A DNA stretch of 64,000 nucleotides from Neptuniibacter halophilus. GTDB lineage: Bacteria > Pseudomonadota > Gammaproteobacteria > Pseudomonadales > Balneatricaceae. Below the pieces are notes generated by a model. It saw only the letters and a list, made by a program, of their open reading frames with translations, was not told where the DNA came from and searched no databases. The stretch spans positions 3,782,001 to 3,846,000 of the forward strand of contig NZ_AP027292.1 in assembly GCF_030295765.1 (NCBI RefSeq), in the 5' to 3' direction. The position numbers and the translations under genes are program-made. Below are positions 18,271-27,388 of the stretch, in pieces; position 1 is the stretch's first letter; every line of letters starts with the position of its first letter.

Positions 18271-21200
18271 CCTGCAATAACCCCAGCAGCATCTGGATCG
18301 GATGCGGAACCTGCACCTGATCTATGCGTTTCACCTGACTCCGGCAGGAGTAGCCCGTCGCCACCAGCTTATTGCTGTTGGCCGGGTCATTGATCACCTC
18401 CGACCAGCTCAACTGGTAGATATTGCGTGAGGTTTCAGCATTCGCGGTTTCATGGCCGAAGGTACCTGACATACCGCAACAACCCACCGGCTGCAGAGAC
18501 AGCTTAAGCCCCAGCGCTTCATAGATCTGCTGCCACATGCGGATACTCGGTGCGGCATTGGTTTTTTCCGTACAGTGCGCCAGCAGTTTGTATTCTGTTT
18601 CTGTCTGATCGGCTCTGGCGACCGCAGCCAGTTTATCGCTTTGCGTCGACAGCCATTCCTGAATCAATTGAACCTCCGGCAGGTCTTTTTCAGGCACCAC
18701 ATAGCCATACTCCTGACGATAAGTCAGGGTCATGGATGGGTCGATACCAATTAATGGCACGCCGGTCTGGTTCAGCGCTTTAAGCATCTGCGCGTTATCT
18801 GCTGCCGCTTTTTCAAAGGCTTTCATAAAGCCATGTACATGCAGCGGCTTACCATTCGGTTTGAAAGGCGCCATCAGGACATAGAAACCAAGGCCGGTCA
18901 GCAGATCGACCAGATCCAGCACCAACTGGGTTTCAAAATAGCTGGTAAATGCATCCTGAACGATGATCACCGCATCCTCGCGCTCTTCTGCGGTGAGGGA
19001 TTTAATCAATGCCGGGGTTGCAAACGCAACACCACGGGATTTCATACCGGAGATCAGACTGTTGCGACAGATACTCGGGCTATCCACCATCCCGGCATGT
19101 TTACGGAAGATTCCCTGTAGTGTCCGGTTCTGCATCGCCCAGTTGTAGGGCGCCGGGAACCTGGCCAGCCAGGGGATCATGTACTCCAGCGACCCGACCA
19201 TATAGTCCTTAGCCGGACGCAGGTAACGGCCATAATAGACCTCAAGGAACCGGGCCCGGAAATCCGGTACATTCACCTTGATGGGGCACTGCCCGACACA
19301 GGATTTACAGGCCAGACAGGCCATCATCGATTCATGCACCTCATGGGAGAAGTCATATTCCTGATCGCGCTTCTTCGACAGGGTGTTTTTGATCCGTTTT
19401 GGCAGTGAACCGAGAAAAGAGCTGCGTTTCACCTTATCAGCTTCAGACACCAGATCAGTGCCGGTTTTCTCCATCAGTCGCAGCCATTCACGAATCAGTG
19501 ACGAACGTCCTTTCGGCGAATGAATACGCTGCCGGGTTCCCTTCCAGGAGGGGCACATGGCATCGTTTGGATCGTAGTTAAAGCAGGCGCCATTACCGTT
19601 ACAGAACATGGCCGCATCATACTCCTGACGTACCATAGGGCTGATCTGACGATCATACTGACCACGGGTCGGCACCGCATCGATCTTCAGCAGCTCAGCA
19701 CCTTCAATAGCCGGTGTCGCGATCTTACCCGGATTCATCTGGTTACGCGGATCAAACCCGGCTTTAATGCGCTGCAGTTCCGGGTAAAGTTCACCAAAGA
19801 ACTCCGGCGCGTATTCGGAACGCACCCCTTTACCGTGTTCACCCCAGAGCAGGCCCTTATATTTCACGGTCAGTGCCACGACTGCGTCGGTGATATCCCG
19901 AATCAGGGATTCCTGCGCCTGATCCTTCATATCGATCGCCGGGCGCACATGCAGCACCCCGGCGTCCACATGGCCGAACATCCCGTAAGCCAGATTACGG
20001 TCATCCAGCACCTTGCGGAACTCCATAATAAAGTCAGCCAGATTTTCCGGCGGCACCGCGGTATCTTCAACGAACGGGATAGGTCGTTCCTGGCCCTGAG
20101 CGTTACCAAGCAGACCCACCGCCTTCTTACGCATCGTCCAGACTTTATTGATCTCTGCTGCACCGAAGACCACAGAAAAACCAAAGCTTTTACCACTCTG
20201 GCCCGCTACTGCCGTCAGATGCGCTTCCAGTTTAGCCACATCCTCTCGTAGCGCCTGTTCATCATCCGAGGTGTATTCCACCAGATTAATACCCCGAATC
20301 TCCGGCTCACCCTCCGCCTGAGGGAAATACTGACTGACGGTATCCCAGATAATATCGCCCATCGCCAAATTCAGGACTTTGGAGTCGATTGTCTCGATAG
20401 AGGTCGGGTTCCAGTCCATCAGATCGGTCGCGTCACGCAGCGAGGCTTCAAAGCTGTCGTATTTAATATTCACCAGCGCAGCGTATTTAGGGATTGGTAA
20501 CACATTCAGTTTGGCTTCGGCGATAAACGCCAGTGAGCCTTCGGCCCCACAAAGCACCGAATTCAGATTGAAACGCCCTTGCTCATCACGAATATGTGCC
20601 AGATCATACCCGGTCAGGCAGCGGTTAAGTTTCGGGAATTTGGCATCAATAAGGTCTTTCTTCTCTGTGAAGACATGATCAACCAGACGGTGAATCTCAC
20701 CCACCCGGTCCTCGCGCTGTTTGATCTGCTCCAGCTCATCATCGGTCAGTGGTTTTGAGTTCCACAGCGCACCGCCAAGCAGCACCGAGTTCAGCTCAAG
20801 TACGTGATCACGGGTCTTGCCGTACATCACCGACCCCTGACCACTGGCATCTGTATTGATCATGCCGCCGACAGTGGCCCGGTTACTGGTAGACAGCTCC
20901 GGCGCAAAAAACAGACCGTAAGGCTTCAGTGCCCGGTTCAGCTGATCCTTCACCACACCGCCCTGCACCCGCACCCAGCGCTCTTCCTGATTGATCTCCA
21001 GCACTTCGTTCATATGCTTGGATACATCAACAATCAGGCCGTCAGTCAAAGACTGGCCGTTAGTACCTGTACCGCCGCCACGGGCACTCATCTTCACCTC
21101 AGCAAAGCGCGCTTCGTCTGCAAGCTTTGCGATCAGCACCAGATCGGCTGCATGTTTCGGGTAGAGTACGCCCTGAGGCAGCATCTGGTAGATACTGTTA

Positions 21201-21331
21201 TCCGTGGACAGCACAATACGGTTGGCATAATCGGGATTCAGATCGCCGGCAAAACCCGCCTGTTTAAGGGCTTCAATAAACTCGAGATAGATCGCTTCGG
21301 TGGTGTCCACCTGGGAAAGACGAGGAATCAT
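18263..21331 (-). CDS. ydiJ: FAD and Fe-S D-2-hydroxyacid dehydrogenase, YdiJ type
   Basis: 1022 residues, the length of E. coli YdiJ (a D-2-hydroxyglutarate dehydrogenase). The N-terminal half is a PCMH-type FAD domain (SARGGGTGTNGQSL, STSNRATVGGMINTDASGQG, GAEGSLAFIAEAKL) with an FAD-linked oxidase C-terminal domain (HVDAGVLHVRP, GEHGKG). A ferredoxin-like part follows with clusters ACLACKSCVGQCP, and the last part has the CCG motif (PVGCCGMSGTFG). It oxidises a D-2-hydroxyacid and passes electrons to the quinone pool or another acceptor. Divergent from a LysR gene, which probably regulates it. Confidence 0.9.
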   Translation of the reverse strand: MIPRLSQVDTTEAIYLEFIEALKQAGFAGDLNPDYANRIVLSTDNSIYQMLPQGVLYPKHAADLVLIAKLADEARFAEVKMSARGGGTGTNGQSLTDGLIVDVSKHMNEVLEINQEERWVRVQGGVVKDQLNRALKPYGLFFAPELSTSNRATVGGMINTDASGQGSVMYGKTRDHVLELNSVLLGGALWNSKPLTDDELEQIKQREDRVGEIHRLVDHVFTEKKDLIDAKFPKLNRCLTGYDLAHIRDEQGRFNLNSVLCGAEGSLAFIAEAKLNVLPIPKYAALVNIKYDSFEASLRDATDLMDWNPTSIETIDSKVLNLAMGDIIWDTVSQYFPQAEGEPEIRGINLVEYTSDDEQALREDVAKLEAHLTAVAGQSGKSFGFSVVFGAAEINKVWTMRKKAVGLLGNAQGQERPIPFVEDTAVPPENLADFIMEFRKVLDDRNLAYGMFGHVDAGVLHVRPAIDMKDQAQESLIRDITDAVVALTVKYKGLLWGEHGKGVRSEYAPEFFGELYPELQRIKAGFDPRNQMNPGKIATPAIEGAELLKIDAVPTRGQYDRQISPMVRQEYDAAMFCNGNGACFNYDPNDAMCPSWKGTRQRIHSPKGRSSLIREWLRLMEKTGTDLVSEADKVKRSSFLGSLPKRIKNTLSKKRDQEYDFSHEVHESMMACLACKSCVGQCPIKVNVPDFRARFLEVYYGRYLRPAKDYMVGSLEYMIPWLARFPAPYNWAMQNRTLQGIFRKHAGMVDSPSICRNSLISGMKSRGVAFATPALIKSLTAEEREDAVIIVQDAFTSYFETQLVLDLVDLLTGLGFYVLMAPFKPNGKPLHVHGFMKAFEKAAADNAQMLKALNQTGVPLIGIDPSMTLTYRQEYGYVVPEKDLPEVQLIQEWLSTQSDKLAAVARADQTETEYKLLAHCTEKTNAAPSIRMWQQIYEALGLKLSLQPVGCCGMSGTFGHETANAETSRNIYQLSWSEVINDPANSNKLVATGYSCRSQVKRIDQVQVPHPIQMLLGLLQEK

Positions 21332-21435
21332 AAACGCTCACCTGAAATACCCATCGCACGTTGGCCTTGCTCAGGGGCCTGCAAATGGGTACTGAGATTA
21401 AATTGATAGATTGGCCGCTATAATGCAGAATTGTG

Positions 21436-21457
21436 ATTTATCATTCAAACGATAAAA
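21436..21457. promoter_or_regulatory. Inverted repeat between ydiJ and the LysR gene
   Basis: TTTATC and GATAAA arms separated by eight bases, about 20 bases before the lysR ATG. The size and AT-rich T-N11-A form fit a LysR-type operator, likely controlling both divergent genes. Confidence 0.5.
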
Positions 21458-21476
21458 TTCAATGAATTAATTGATT

Positions 21477-22433
21477 ATGTCGAATAATATATCGATCCGT
21501 CATCTCCGGGCTTTTATTGAGGTGGCAGCCTGCGGCAGCTTTACCCGGGCAGCCAGAAATCTACACCTCACCCAATCCACCCTGACCGCCACGATCAAGC
21601 AGCTTGAGGATCAGGCCGGCCTGAAACTGCTCGATCGCACCACCCGGCGGGTTTTACTCTCAGGTCAGGGAGAAGCCTTTTTACCCGTTGCCGAAAAGCT
21701 CCTCTCAGATTTCGACACCGCTTTCAGTGACCTGCAGGCCACTGCAAGCCACCAGCAGGGCAAGGTTGGTGTCGCCGCCTCCCCCTCCATGATCAGCCGG
21801 ATTCTGCCAGAGATTATTAAACACTATCACCAGCAATATCCGGGCATCGGCATCTACCTGCGCGACGACAATGCCGGCGGGATAGAACGGCGGGTACTGG
21901 AAAACGAGGTTGATTTCGGCCTCGGCGGCAATCACTCCAATCAGCCTGAACTGAATTATCAGCCGGTTCTGCGAGACCGCTATGGTGTCGTGCTTGCCAG
22001 CGATCACCCACTGGCCGGCTCAGCCCGGCTCTGTTGGCAGCAGATCGCCGGATTACCACAGATACAGCTAACGGCGGATACGGGTACCCGTTCGCAACTT
22101 TTGAAACTGCAACAGGCCAATAATCTTGAACTCAACCTGCCTGAAGCATTAATCGAGGTCTCGACCCCCGCAGGGCTGGCCGAGATGGTCAGAGCAGGTC
22201 TCGGGATCGCCCTGTTGCCCGCACTGGCCGCCAGTACCAGTGCGTTTACCGGCTTAAATTTCATTCCCCTGAGTGATCCGGAGCTGCAACGCCAGATCTG
22301 TATTATCAGCCGTCAGGGCCGTGCACTGAGCCCCGCCGCGGAGAGCCTGCTGCAATTGATCGGACAATCCTTTACCGACATGGGGCTGCCGCATCATGTC
22401 AGCCTCAGCCATGGCGCGGTATTCCGTGATTAA
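21477..22433 (+). CDS. LysR-family transcriptional regulator
   Basis: 318 residues. An N-terminal winged helix-turn-helix (residues about 5-64: RHLRAFIEVAACGSFTRAARNLHLTQSTLT) is followed by a periplasmic-binding-protein-like effector domain beginning around residue 90 (GKVGVAASPSM). The ATG of MSNNISIRH is preferred to a TTG two codons upstream. It is divergent from ydiJ, and the LysR habit of regulating the divergent neighbour suggests control of the D-2-hydroxyacid dehydrogenase. The effector is unknown. Confidence 0.9.
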   Translation: MSNNISIRHLRAFIEVAACGSFTRAARNLHLTQSTLTATIKQLEDQAGLKLLDRTTRRVLLSGQGEAFLPVAEKLLSDFDTAFSDLQATASHQQGKVGVAASPSMISRILPEIIKHYHQQYPGIGIYLRDDNAGGIERRVLENEVDFGLGGNHSNQPELNYQPVLRDRYGVVLASDHPLAGSARLCWQQIAGLPQIQLTADTGTRSQLLKLQQANNLELNLPEALIEVSTPAGLAEMVRAGLGIALLPALAASTSAFTGLNFIPLSDPELQRQICIISRQGRALSPAAESLLQLIGQSFTDMGLPHHVSLSHGAVFRD

Positions 22434-22482
22434 AGCCCCGGCATTGGGTATATTCCGTTAACCAAACCAGTCGGAGCAGAAA

Positions 22483-23214
22483 ATGGCACAGGTAAGCGCA
22501 CTGATCGACACCCTGAAACGGGAGCTTAAAGCTCAGGGAAAAACCTATTCAGATGTGGCCGCGCAACTGGAACTCAGTGAAGCATCTGTTAAACGTCTGT
22601 TCGCAGAGAAAAATTTCACCCTGCAGCGTCTTGAATCGATCTGCGATCTGCTGAACATGGAGCTTTCCGAACTGGTCCAGCAGATGAGCAAAGAGCAGTT
22701 CCAACTGACTCAACTGACACGCGAGCAGGAAAAAGAGATCGCCCATGATCTGATCCTGCTACTGATCACCGTCAGTGTGATAAGCGGTATGACTTATCAG
22801 GATATTCTTGATACCTATAACATTCCCGAAACCGAATGCATCCGTAAACTGGCGCAGCTTGACCGGCTTAAAATCATCGACCTGTTACCCGGCAACCGGG
22901 TCAAACTACTGGTGGCACCTAACTTTCACTGGCTGCCTAACGGCCCGATCCAGCAGTTTTTCCAGCAGAAAGTGGAACAGGATTTTTTCAGCTCACGCTT
23001 TGATAAAGCCAACGAGAAGCTGATCGTCAGTAACGCCATTCTGACGGACAGCTCCAACGCACAGTTGCAGAAGAAGATGGAGCGACTGCTCAGCGAGTTT
23101 AATGAACTGATGCAGGAAGACCAGTCGGCGCCGAACCATAAAAAGCACGGCACCACCATGGTCCTTGCTATCCGCCAATGGCAGTATTCGCTGTTTAAAA
23201 AAGTCCTTAAGTAA
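22483..23214 (+). CDS. XRE-type helix-turn-helix regulator with C-terminal domain
   Basis: 243 residues. The N-terminal 65 residues form a Cro/CI-type HTH (YSDVAAQLELSEASVKRLFAEKNFTLQRLESICDLL). The remaining 170 residues are helical, with a second winged-helix-like stretch (TYQDILDTYNIPETECIRKLAQLDRLKIIDLLPGNRVKLL region) and a charged C-terminal tail. Likely a transcription factor of about the size found in many marine gammaproteobacteria; targets unknown. It starts 49 bases after the LysR gene and its stop is 6 bases from the convergent unknown gene. Confidence 0.8.
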   Translation: MAQVSALIDTLKRELKAQGKTYSDVAAQLELSEASVKRLFAEKNFTLQRLESICDLLNMELSELVQQMSKEQFQLTQLTREQEKEIAHDLILLLITVSVISGMTYQDILDTYNIPETECIRKLAQLDRLKIIDLLPGNRVKLLVAPNFHWLPNGPIQQFFQQKVEQDFFSSRFDKANEKLIVSNAILTDSSNAQLQKKMERLLSEFNELMQEDQSAPNHKKHGTTMVLAIRQWQYSLFKKVLK

Positions 23215-23220
23215 CAGCGA

Positions 23221-23931
23221 TCACACCAGCGCCTTACCTTCTGAGACGACGCTCACCCTGCCCTCATCTGTAAAGCTGAGGGCCACCGCGGGATAGCGGC
23301 GATTCTCTCCGAGCAGATGGCTGAACTGCTCAAGCACCGCGTCAATCTCAGCCTGAGAACCGGCCTGCTCATAAGCTTCATGGAATGGCTCCAGCGCTTT
23401 CAGGGCAGCTACGTGGGAAGACAGTGCATTGAGAGTACTCATCTCCCTCGCCACGGCCGGCTCCTCTTTCAATGCCTGCCGGAACTGATCCGCATAGGCA
23501 TAGTCTGCCGGAAAGACCGGGTTGCCGGCACCATCGTAGCGGATCTCAGACGGCATCTCCGGAATATCATGGCGCTGCAGAAACCCCGGCAGGATGCCGG
23601 AAAGATGATCCTGTAACGCTAACAGGTTTTCACTGCTGGGCAACAACAGACTGTCCAGATCGAACAGGTCGCCTGTGGCATTGGTTTTCGGTTCGAAATA
23701 GCTGTCCAGATCCACATCCCGATCACCACCAGCGGTCTTAAGCGTATAAACAGACTCAGACTCACTCAACCGCTTTGCATCTTCAGACAGAGACACCTGA
23801 TTGCCGCTCTCATAGTCGGAGCGGCCAATGTTTGCCCCTGAAGCCGCTTCCGGGCTCACCAGGCTCCGGATATTCTGACTCCGCTCTACCGCCGAGAGAT
23901 ACTGATAGGTCTGGCTATTCTCTAGTTGCAT
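23221..23931 (-). CDS. Unknown protein
   Basis: 236 residues, acidic, no signal peptide, no membrane helix and no cysteine. The N-terminal third is low-complexity and polar and contains QVSLSEDAKRLSE, a motif style (V-x-L-S-x-x-A-x-x-L) seen in several FlgM-like and unassigned proteins; the rest is predicted helical. An AGGA ribosome site lies eight bases before the ATG. No family recognised. It is convergent with the XRE gene and divergent from the vWA protein gene. Confidence 0.7.
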   Translation of the reverse strand: MQLENSQTYQYLSAVERSQNIRSLVSPEAASGANIGRSDYESGNQVSLSEDAKRLSESESVYTLKTAGGDRDVDLDSYFEPKTNATGDLFDLDSLLLPSSENLLALQDHLSGILPGFLQRHDIPEMPSEIRYDGAGNPVFPADYAYADQFRQALKEEPAVAREMSTLNALSSHVAALKALEPFHEAYEQAGSQAEIDAVLEQFSHLLGENRRYPAVALSFTDEGRVSVVSEGKALV

Positions 23932-24154
23932 GGCATGCGTCCTTCAATGTCGTCCTTGTATAAGTCTGTAATTAACAGCAAGTTCAGGGCCAACAACGAA
24001 GAGAGGATGCGCCTCTTCTGATTCCGCTCTTTGGCTGACAGCAGGTATCGCATATTGCAACCTTGAGCTTAGTTTTACTGAACTTATTCTTAATAAGTAT
24101 TATTTGACCCTGTACAGGCGCACTCTGCCTCCACTTTCTCTGGAGGACACAACC

Positions 24155-26275
24155 ATGAAACACTCGTCTGCAATTCTGAAGACTACCCCTCTGATCAGTG
24201 CCATGGCACTGGCCGGCGCACTGCTGCTATCTGCCGAGGCAGAATCAGCGGGCCTGCTTAAGCCCCACAATACCCACTACCCTGACCTGCAGATCAAATC
24301 TCATCATGTCGATGTCGTGATTGAAGATATGTATGCCACCACTACGGTGGAACAGGTTTTCCATAACCCTAATCCCAGCGATCTGGAAGCGATCTATTCA
24401 TTCCCGGTACCCGACAAAGCGGCTGTCGGTGAATTCAGCTACTGGATCGACGGCCAACCGGTATCCGGCGAGGTCATTGAAAAACAACAGGCCAGACAGA
24501 TATACGAGAGCGAGAAGCAACAGGGCCGGGAAGCGGCACTGGTGGAGAAAGACAGCTATAAAACTTTCGATATATCCGTGTTTCCTGTGAAAGCGAATCA
24601 GGATGTACGGATAAGGCTGGTCTATCTGCAAAACACAATGACCGATACCGGCATCGGCCGTTATGTGTACCCGCTTGAAGACGGCGGTGTCGATGAGCAG
24701 AAGCTCAGCTTCTGGAGTCGCAACGAAGCGGTTGAAGAAGCCTTTTCCTTTAACGTAAAACTACGCACCAGCTATCCGGTGGACAGCATTCGTATGCCAA
24801 AGCACCCCGGCGCCAACCTGCAACAGATCGGGCCACACGACTGGAGCGCAACGCTGACCAATCAGGCCAGCATGACAGGGAGCAGCGAAGAGCACTCAGG
24901 CCAGATTCAGACAGCACAGCCTGTGGCAAACCTGAATCAGGATATCATGCTGTATTGGCGACATGCCCCCGACCTGCCTGCTGCAGTCGACATGCTCGCA
25001 TACAAAGAACAGGGTAACCCGCGCGGTACATTCAAACTCAGCCTGACACCGGGCAGCGACCTGCCCCGGATATCAGCAGGCCGGGACTGGGTCTTTGTGC
25101 TGGATATCTCCGGCTCGATGCAGGGCAAGTTTTCCTCTCTGGTTGAAGGAGTCCGTCAGGGACTTGGCAAACTAAGCCCCAACGACCGCTTCCGCATCGT
25201 ACTATTTAACGACCGGGCACAGAGTTTCACCCAGGGGTTCATACCGGCAGAACCGGGTCAGATTAACAGCATACTGCAGCAACTTGATCAGGTTCGCCCC
25301 GGCAACGGCACCAATCTCTATGCGGGCCTGAAAACCGGCATCGATCAGTTGGACACAGACCGCAGTACCGCACTGGTACTGGTAACAGATGGGGTGGCCA
25401 ACGTCGGTAATACCGAGAAACGCAGATTCCTTGATCTTTTGGAAAAACGCGATCTGCGACTGTTTACCTTCATTATGGGAAACAGTGCTAATCGGCCTCT
25501 GCTTGAAGAGATGACACGGGTCTCAAACGGTTTCGCCCTGTCCATCTCCAATGCGGATGATATTGTCGGTCAACTGATGCTGGCACAGCAGAAAATGAGC
25601 CATGCAGCCCTGCGCGATATCGAAGTTGAAATTGACGGCGTTCGCAGCAAAGATCTGGTGAAACCACGTCTGGCGAATACCCTTTACCACGGCCAGCAAC
25701 TGACGCTGCTGGGTCATTACTACCAGCCAGGTGAGGCTGAAATCCGCCTGACAGGCACCGTTAATGGCCAGAAGAAAACCTACACAACCCGATTTAATCT
25801 GCCGGAGACCTCAGAAACCCATCCCGAACTGGAGCGACTCTGGGCGTTTGCCGCCATTGAGGAACTTCAGGCAGAGATGGACTATCTCGGCGTGGATAAG
25901 GATAGCGAACAGGCCATCGTCGATACCGCTGTAGAGTACGGTCTGGTAACTGACTACACCTCGATGATTGTGGTGCGGGATGAGGTGTTTAAAGCGCTGA
26001 ATATCCAACGCAGCAATCAGCAGCGTATCGCTAAAGAGGAACAGGCACGCAGCTCACGTGCCACTCAGCCTGTCACTGCCGAACAGCACCGTGTTGATAA
26101 ACAGCAACCGATGTTTGTTGATCAGAATGCAGCACAGGCCAATCAGAGCCAGCCCCGTGCCAGCGTATCTCCCTCACGCTCCGGCTCCGGTGCCGGTGCC
26201 GTGTCTCCCTGGTTAGTGTTTCTGATCGCCGCCAGCATAGCGCTGCTACAGCTACGCCGCCTGAAGCAGAACTGA
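24155..26275 (+). CDS. VIT/vWA surface protein with GlyGly-CTERM-like tail
   Basis: 706 residues from the ATG after a TGGAGG ribosome site; N-terminal signal peptide (hydrophobic to about residue 31). A VIT domain covers about 40-165 (VDVVIEDMYATTTVEQVF, FPVPDKAAVGEF). The vWA domain (about 310-480) has an intact metal site: Asp317-x-Ser319-x-Ser321 (DISGSM), the NGTNLYAGL threonine and Asp412 in VTDG. The tail is SRSGSGAGAVSPW, a hydrophobic helix and RRLKQN, a sorting signal shape matching GlyGly-CTERM. The domain order matches the marine proteobacterial sortase-target family, but the adjacent gene is a rhombosortase, not a sortase. Probably a processed surface or outer-membrane-associated protein. 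Confidence 0.85.
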   Translation: MKHSSAILKTTPLISAMALAGALLLSAEAESAGLLKPHNTHYPDLQIKSHHVDVVIEDMYATTTVEQVFHNPNPSDLEAIYSFPVPDKAAVGEFSYWIDGQPVSGEVIEKQQARQIYESEKQQGREAALVEKDSYKTFDISVFPVKANQDVRIRLVYLQNTMTDTGIGRYVYPLEDGGVDEQKLSFWSRNEAVEEAFSFNVKLRTSYPVDSIRMPKHPGANLQQIGPHDWSATLTNQASMTGSSEEHSGQIQTAQPVANLNQDIMLYWRHAPDLPAAVDMLAYKEQGNPRGTFKLSLTPGSDLPRISAGRDWVFVLDISGSMQGKFSSLVEGVRQGLGKLSPNDRFRIVLFNDRAQSFTQGFIPAEPGQINSILQQLDQVRPGNGTNLYAGLKTGIDQLDTDRSTALVLVTDGVANVGNTEKRRFLDLLEKRDLRLFTFIMGNSANRPLLEEMTRVSNGFALSISNADDIVGQLMLAQQKMSHAALRDIEVEIDGVRSKDLVKPRLANTLYHGQQLTLLGHYYQPGEAEIRLTGTVNGQKKTYTTRFNLPETSETHPELERLWAFAAIEELQAEMDYLGVDKDSEQAIVDTAVEYGLVTDYTSMIVVRDEVFKALNIQRSNQQRIAKEEQARSSRATQPVTAEQHRVDKQQPMFVDQNAAQANQSQPRASVSPSRSGSGAGAVSPWLVFLIAASIALLQLRRLKQN

Positions 26276-26285
26276 GCCGGAGCTG

Positions 26286-27353
26286 ATGATCACCATGCAA
26301 AATCCCATTCAAGCCAGGGCCGCCCTTACGGGCGGCCCTGAAGGTCACGCCGGTCGGTGGCCTTTTATCACCCTGATGACCGCGGCCTGCGTACTGTTGA
26401 GCGCTCTGGTACTGCCTTTAGAGATGTCGCTGCAAGTCTTAAGCTTTGATTACACAGCCATCACCAACCAGTATGAGGTTTGGCGCCTTATTACCGGGCA
26501 TTTGGTACATAGCAGCTATGACCACCTGTTCTGGGATCTGCTCGCCTTCAGCGCCTGCTGTTATTACCTTGAAACCCGCGCTTACCACCTGCTGGTTCCC
26601 GGACTGCTTGCTGGTTTAGTCAGCGTTAATCTGTATTTGCTCTCCCCTTATGCCACAATCGAGTATTACAGTGGCCTTTCAGGCGTTCTGTATTGCCTGT
26701 TCCTGCTCAGCGGCTGGCACTGGGCACAATCGCAAAACAGCCTGATTGGCGCTGTTCCACTGGCTTTATTGCTGGGCAAAACCTTAGTTGAATGGATGCA
26801 GGGAGATACGGTGTTTGTAAACCAAGGCTGGCAACTGCTCAATGAAGCTCATCTTTCCGGTCTGGCTGGCGGTGTCGGCTGCCTGCTATGGCATCGCCTC
26901 GCCCGCTACAGAAACATCATCCTTATAGCGGGTATGCCCTTGCTTCTGAGCGGATGCTCCATTGCCGCGTATTCGCCGGTCGTGCTCTCTGATCTTTCCG
27001 GCGCAGGTGATAAGGACTTATCGCAGCAGGCACCGTTCAGCCAGTACATCGGTCAGCCCATGCATTTCACAATCAACACATCTGAGCGCTGGTACCTGAA
27101 ACGATTTCGGAGCGGCCGCCTGACGATTGAGCCCGCAACAGAACATGAGCAGAAAACTCGAGTATGCAGTTTAAATAAACCCGATAGCTATTTGATTATT
27201 AAAAGAATTTATTACAAACAAAACTACCATCAGAATTATTATGATGCTGATGTCAGATGCAGCGGACAGACCTATTTACAGGTTCCGCTGAATATCTGGA
27301 GCGATAATTTTGCGGACGCTATAAGCCCGGCGGATACAAAAAAGCAGCCCTGA
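26286..27353 (+). CDS. rrtA: Rhombosortase fused to a C-terminal lipoprotein-like domain
   Basis: 355 residues. Residues about 26-208 form a six-helix rhomboid-type protease with WRLITGHLVHSSYDHLFWD (rhomboid signature), Ser132 in GLSG and His189 in AHLSGLAGG as the likely catalytic pair, as in rhombosortases. After the basic RLARYR, the same frame continues through a hydrophobic helix ending LLLSGC (lipobox, Cys224) into an unrelated polar domain of about 130 residues (AT-rich DNA, tyrosine-rich). The protein is expected to process the GlyGly-CTERM tail of the vWA protein 10 bases upstream. The start could also be the ATG at 26295. A strong 10-pair hairpin (26316-26340) lies inside the first codons. 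Confidence 0.75.
   Translation: MITMQNPIQARAALTGGPEGHAGRWPFITLMTAACVLLSALVLPLEMSLQVLSFDYTAITNQYEVWRLITGHLVHSSYDHLFWDLLAFSACCYYLETRAYHLLVPGLLAGLVSVNLYLLSPYATIEYYSGLSGVLYCLFLLSGWHWAQSQNSLIGAVPLALLLGKTLVEWMQGDTVFVNQGWQLLNEAHLSGLAGGVGCLLWHRLARYRNIILIAGMPLLLSGCSIAAYSPVVLSDLSGAGDKDLSQQAPFSQYIGQPMHFTINTSERWYLKRFRSGRLTIEPATEHEQKTRVCSLNKPDSYLIIKRIYYKQNYHQNYYDADVRCSGQTYLQVPLNIWSDNFADAISPADTKKQP
26316..26340. repeat. Strong hairpin in the first codons of the rhombosortase gene
   Basis: CAGGGCCGCCC TTAC GGGCGGCCCTG is a perfect inverted repeat with a four-base loop, 30 bases past the rrtA start. There is no T-tract on either side, so it is not a classical terminator. It may reduce translation or stabilise the upstream vWA message. 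Confidence 0.6.
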
Positions 27354-27367
27354 ACCGGCTGCTTTTT
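27338..27367. terminator. Intrinsic terminator between rrtA and the amidase gene
   Basis: AAAAAAGCAGCC, seven-base loop, GGCTGCTTTTT. The rrtA stop codon is in the loop. It can act on both convergent genes. Confidence 0.85.
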
Positions 27368-27388
27368 GATGCTTAGCTGATCAATCGA

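Noticed and set aside
19520..20251. 243-codon frame opposite the ydiJ gene
   Set aside because: Antisense to a well-supported dehydrogenase with FAD and Fe-S motifs; arises from codon bias.
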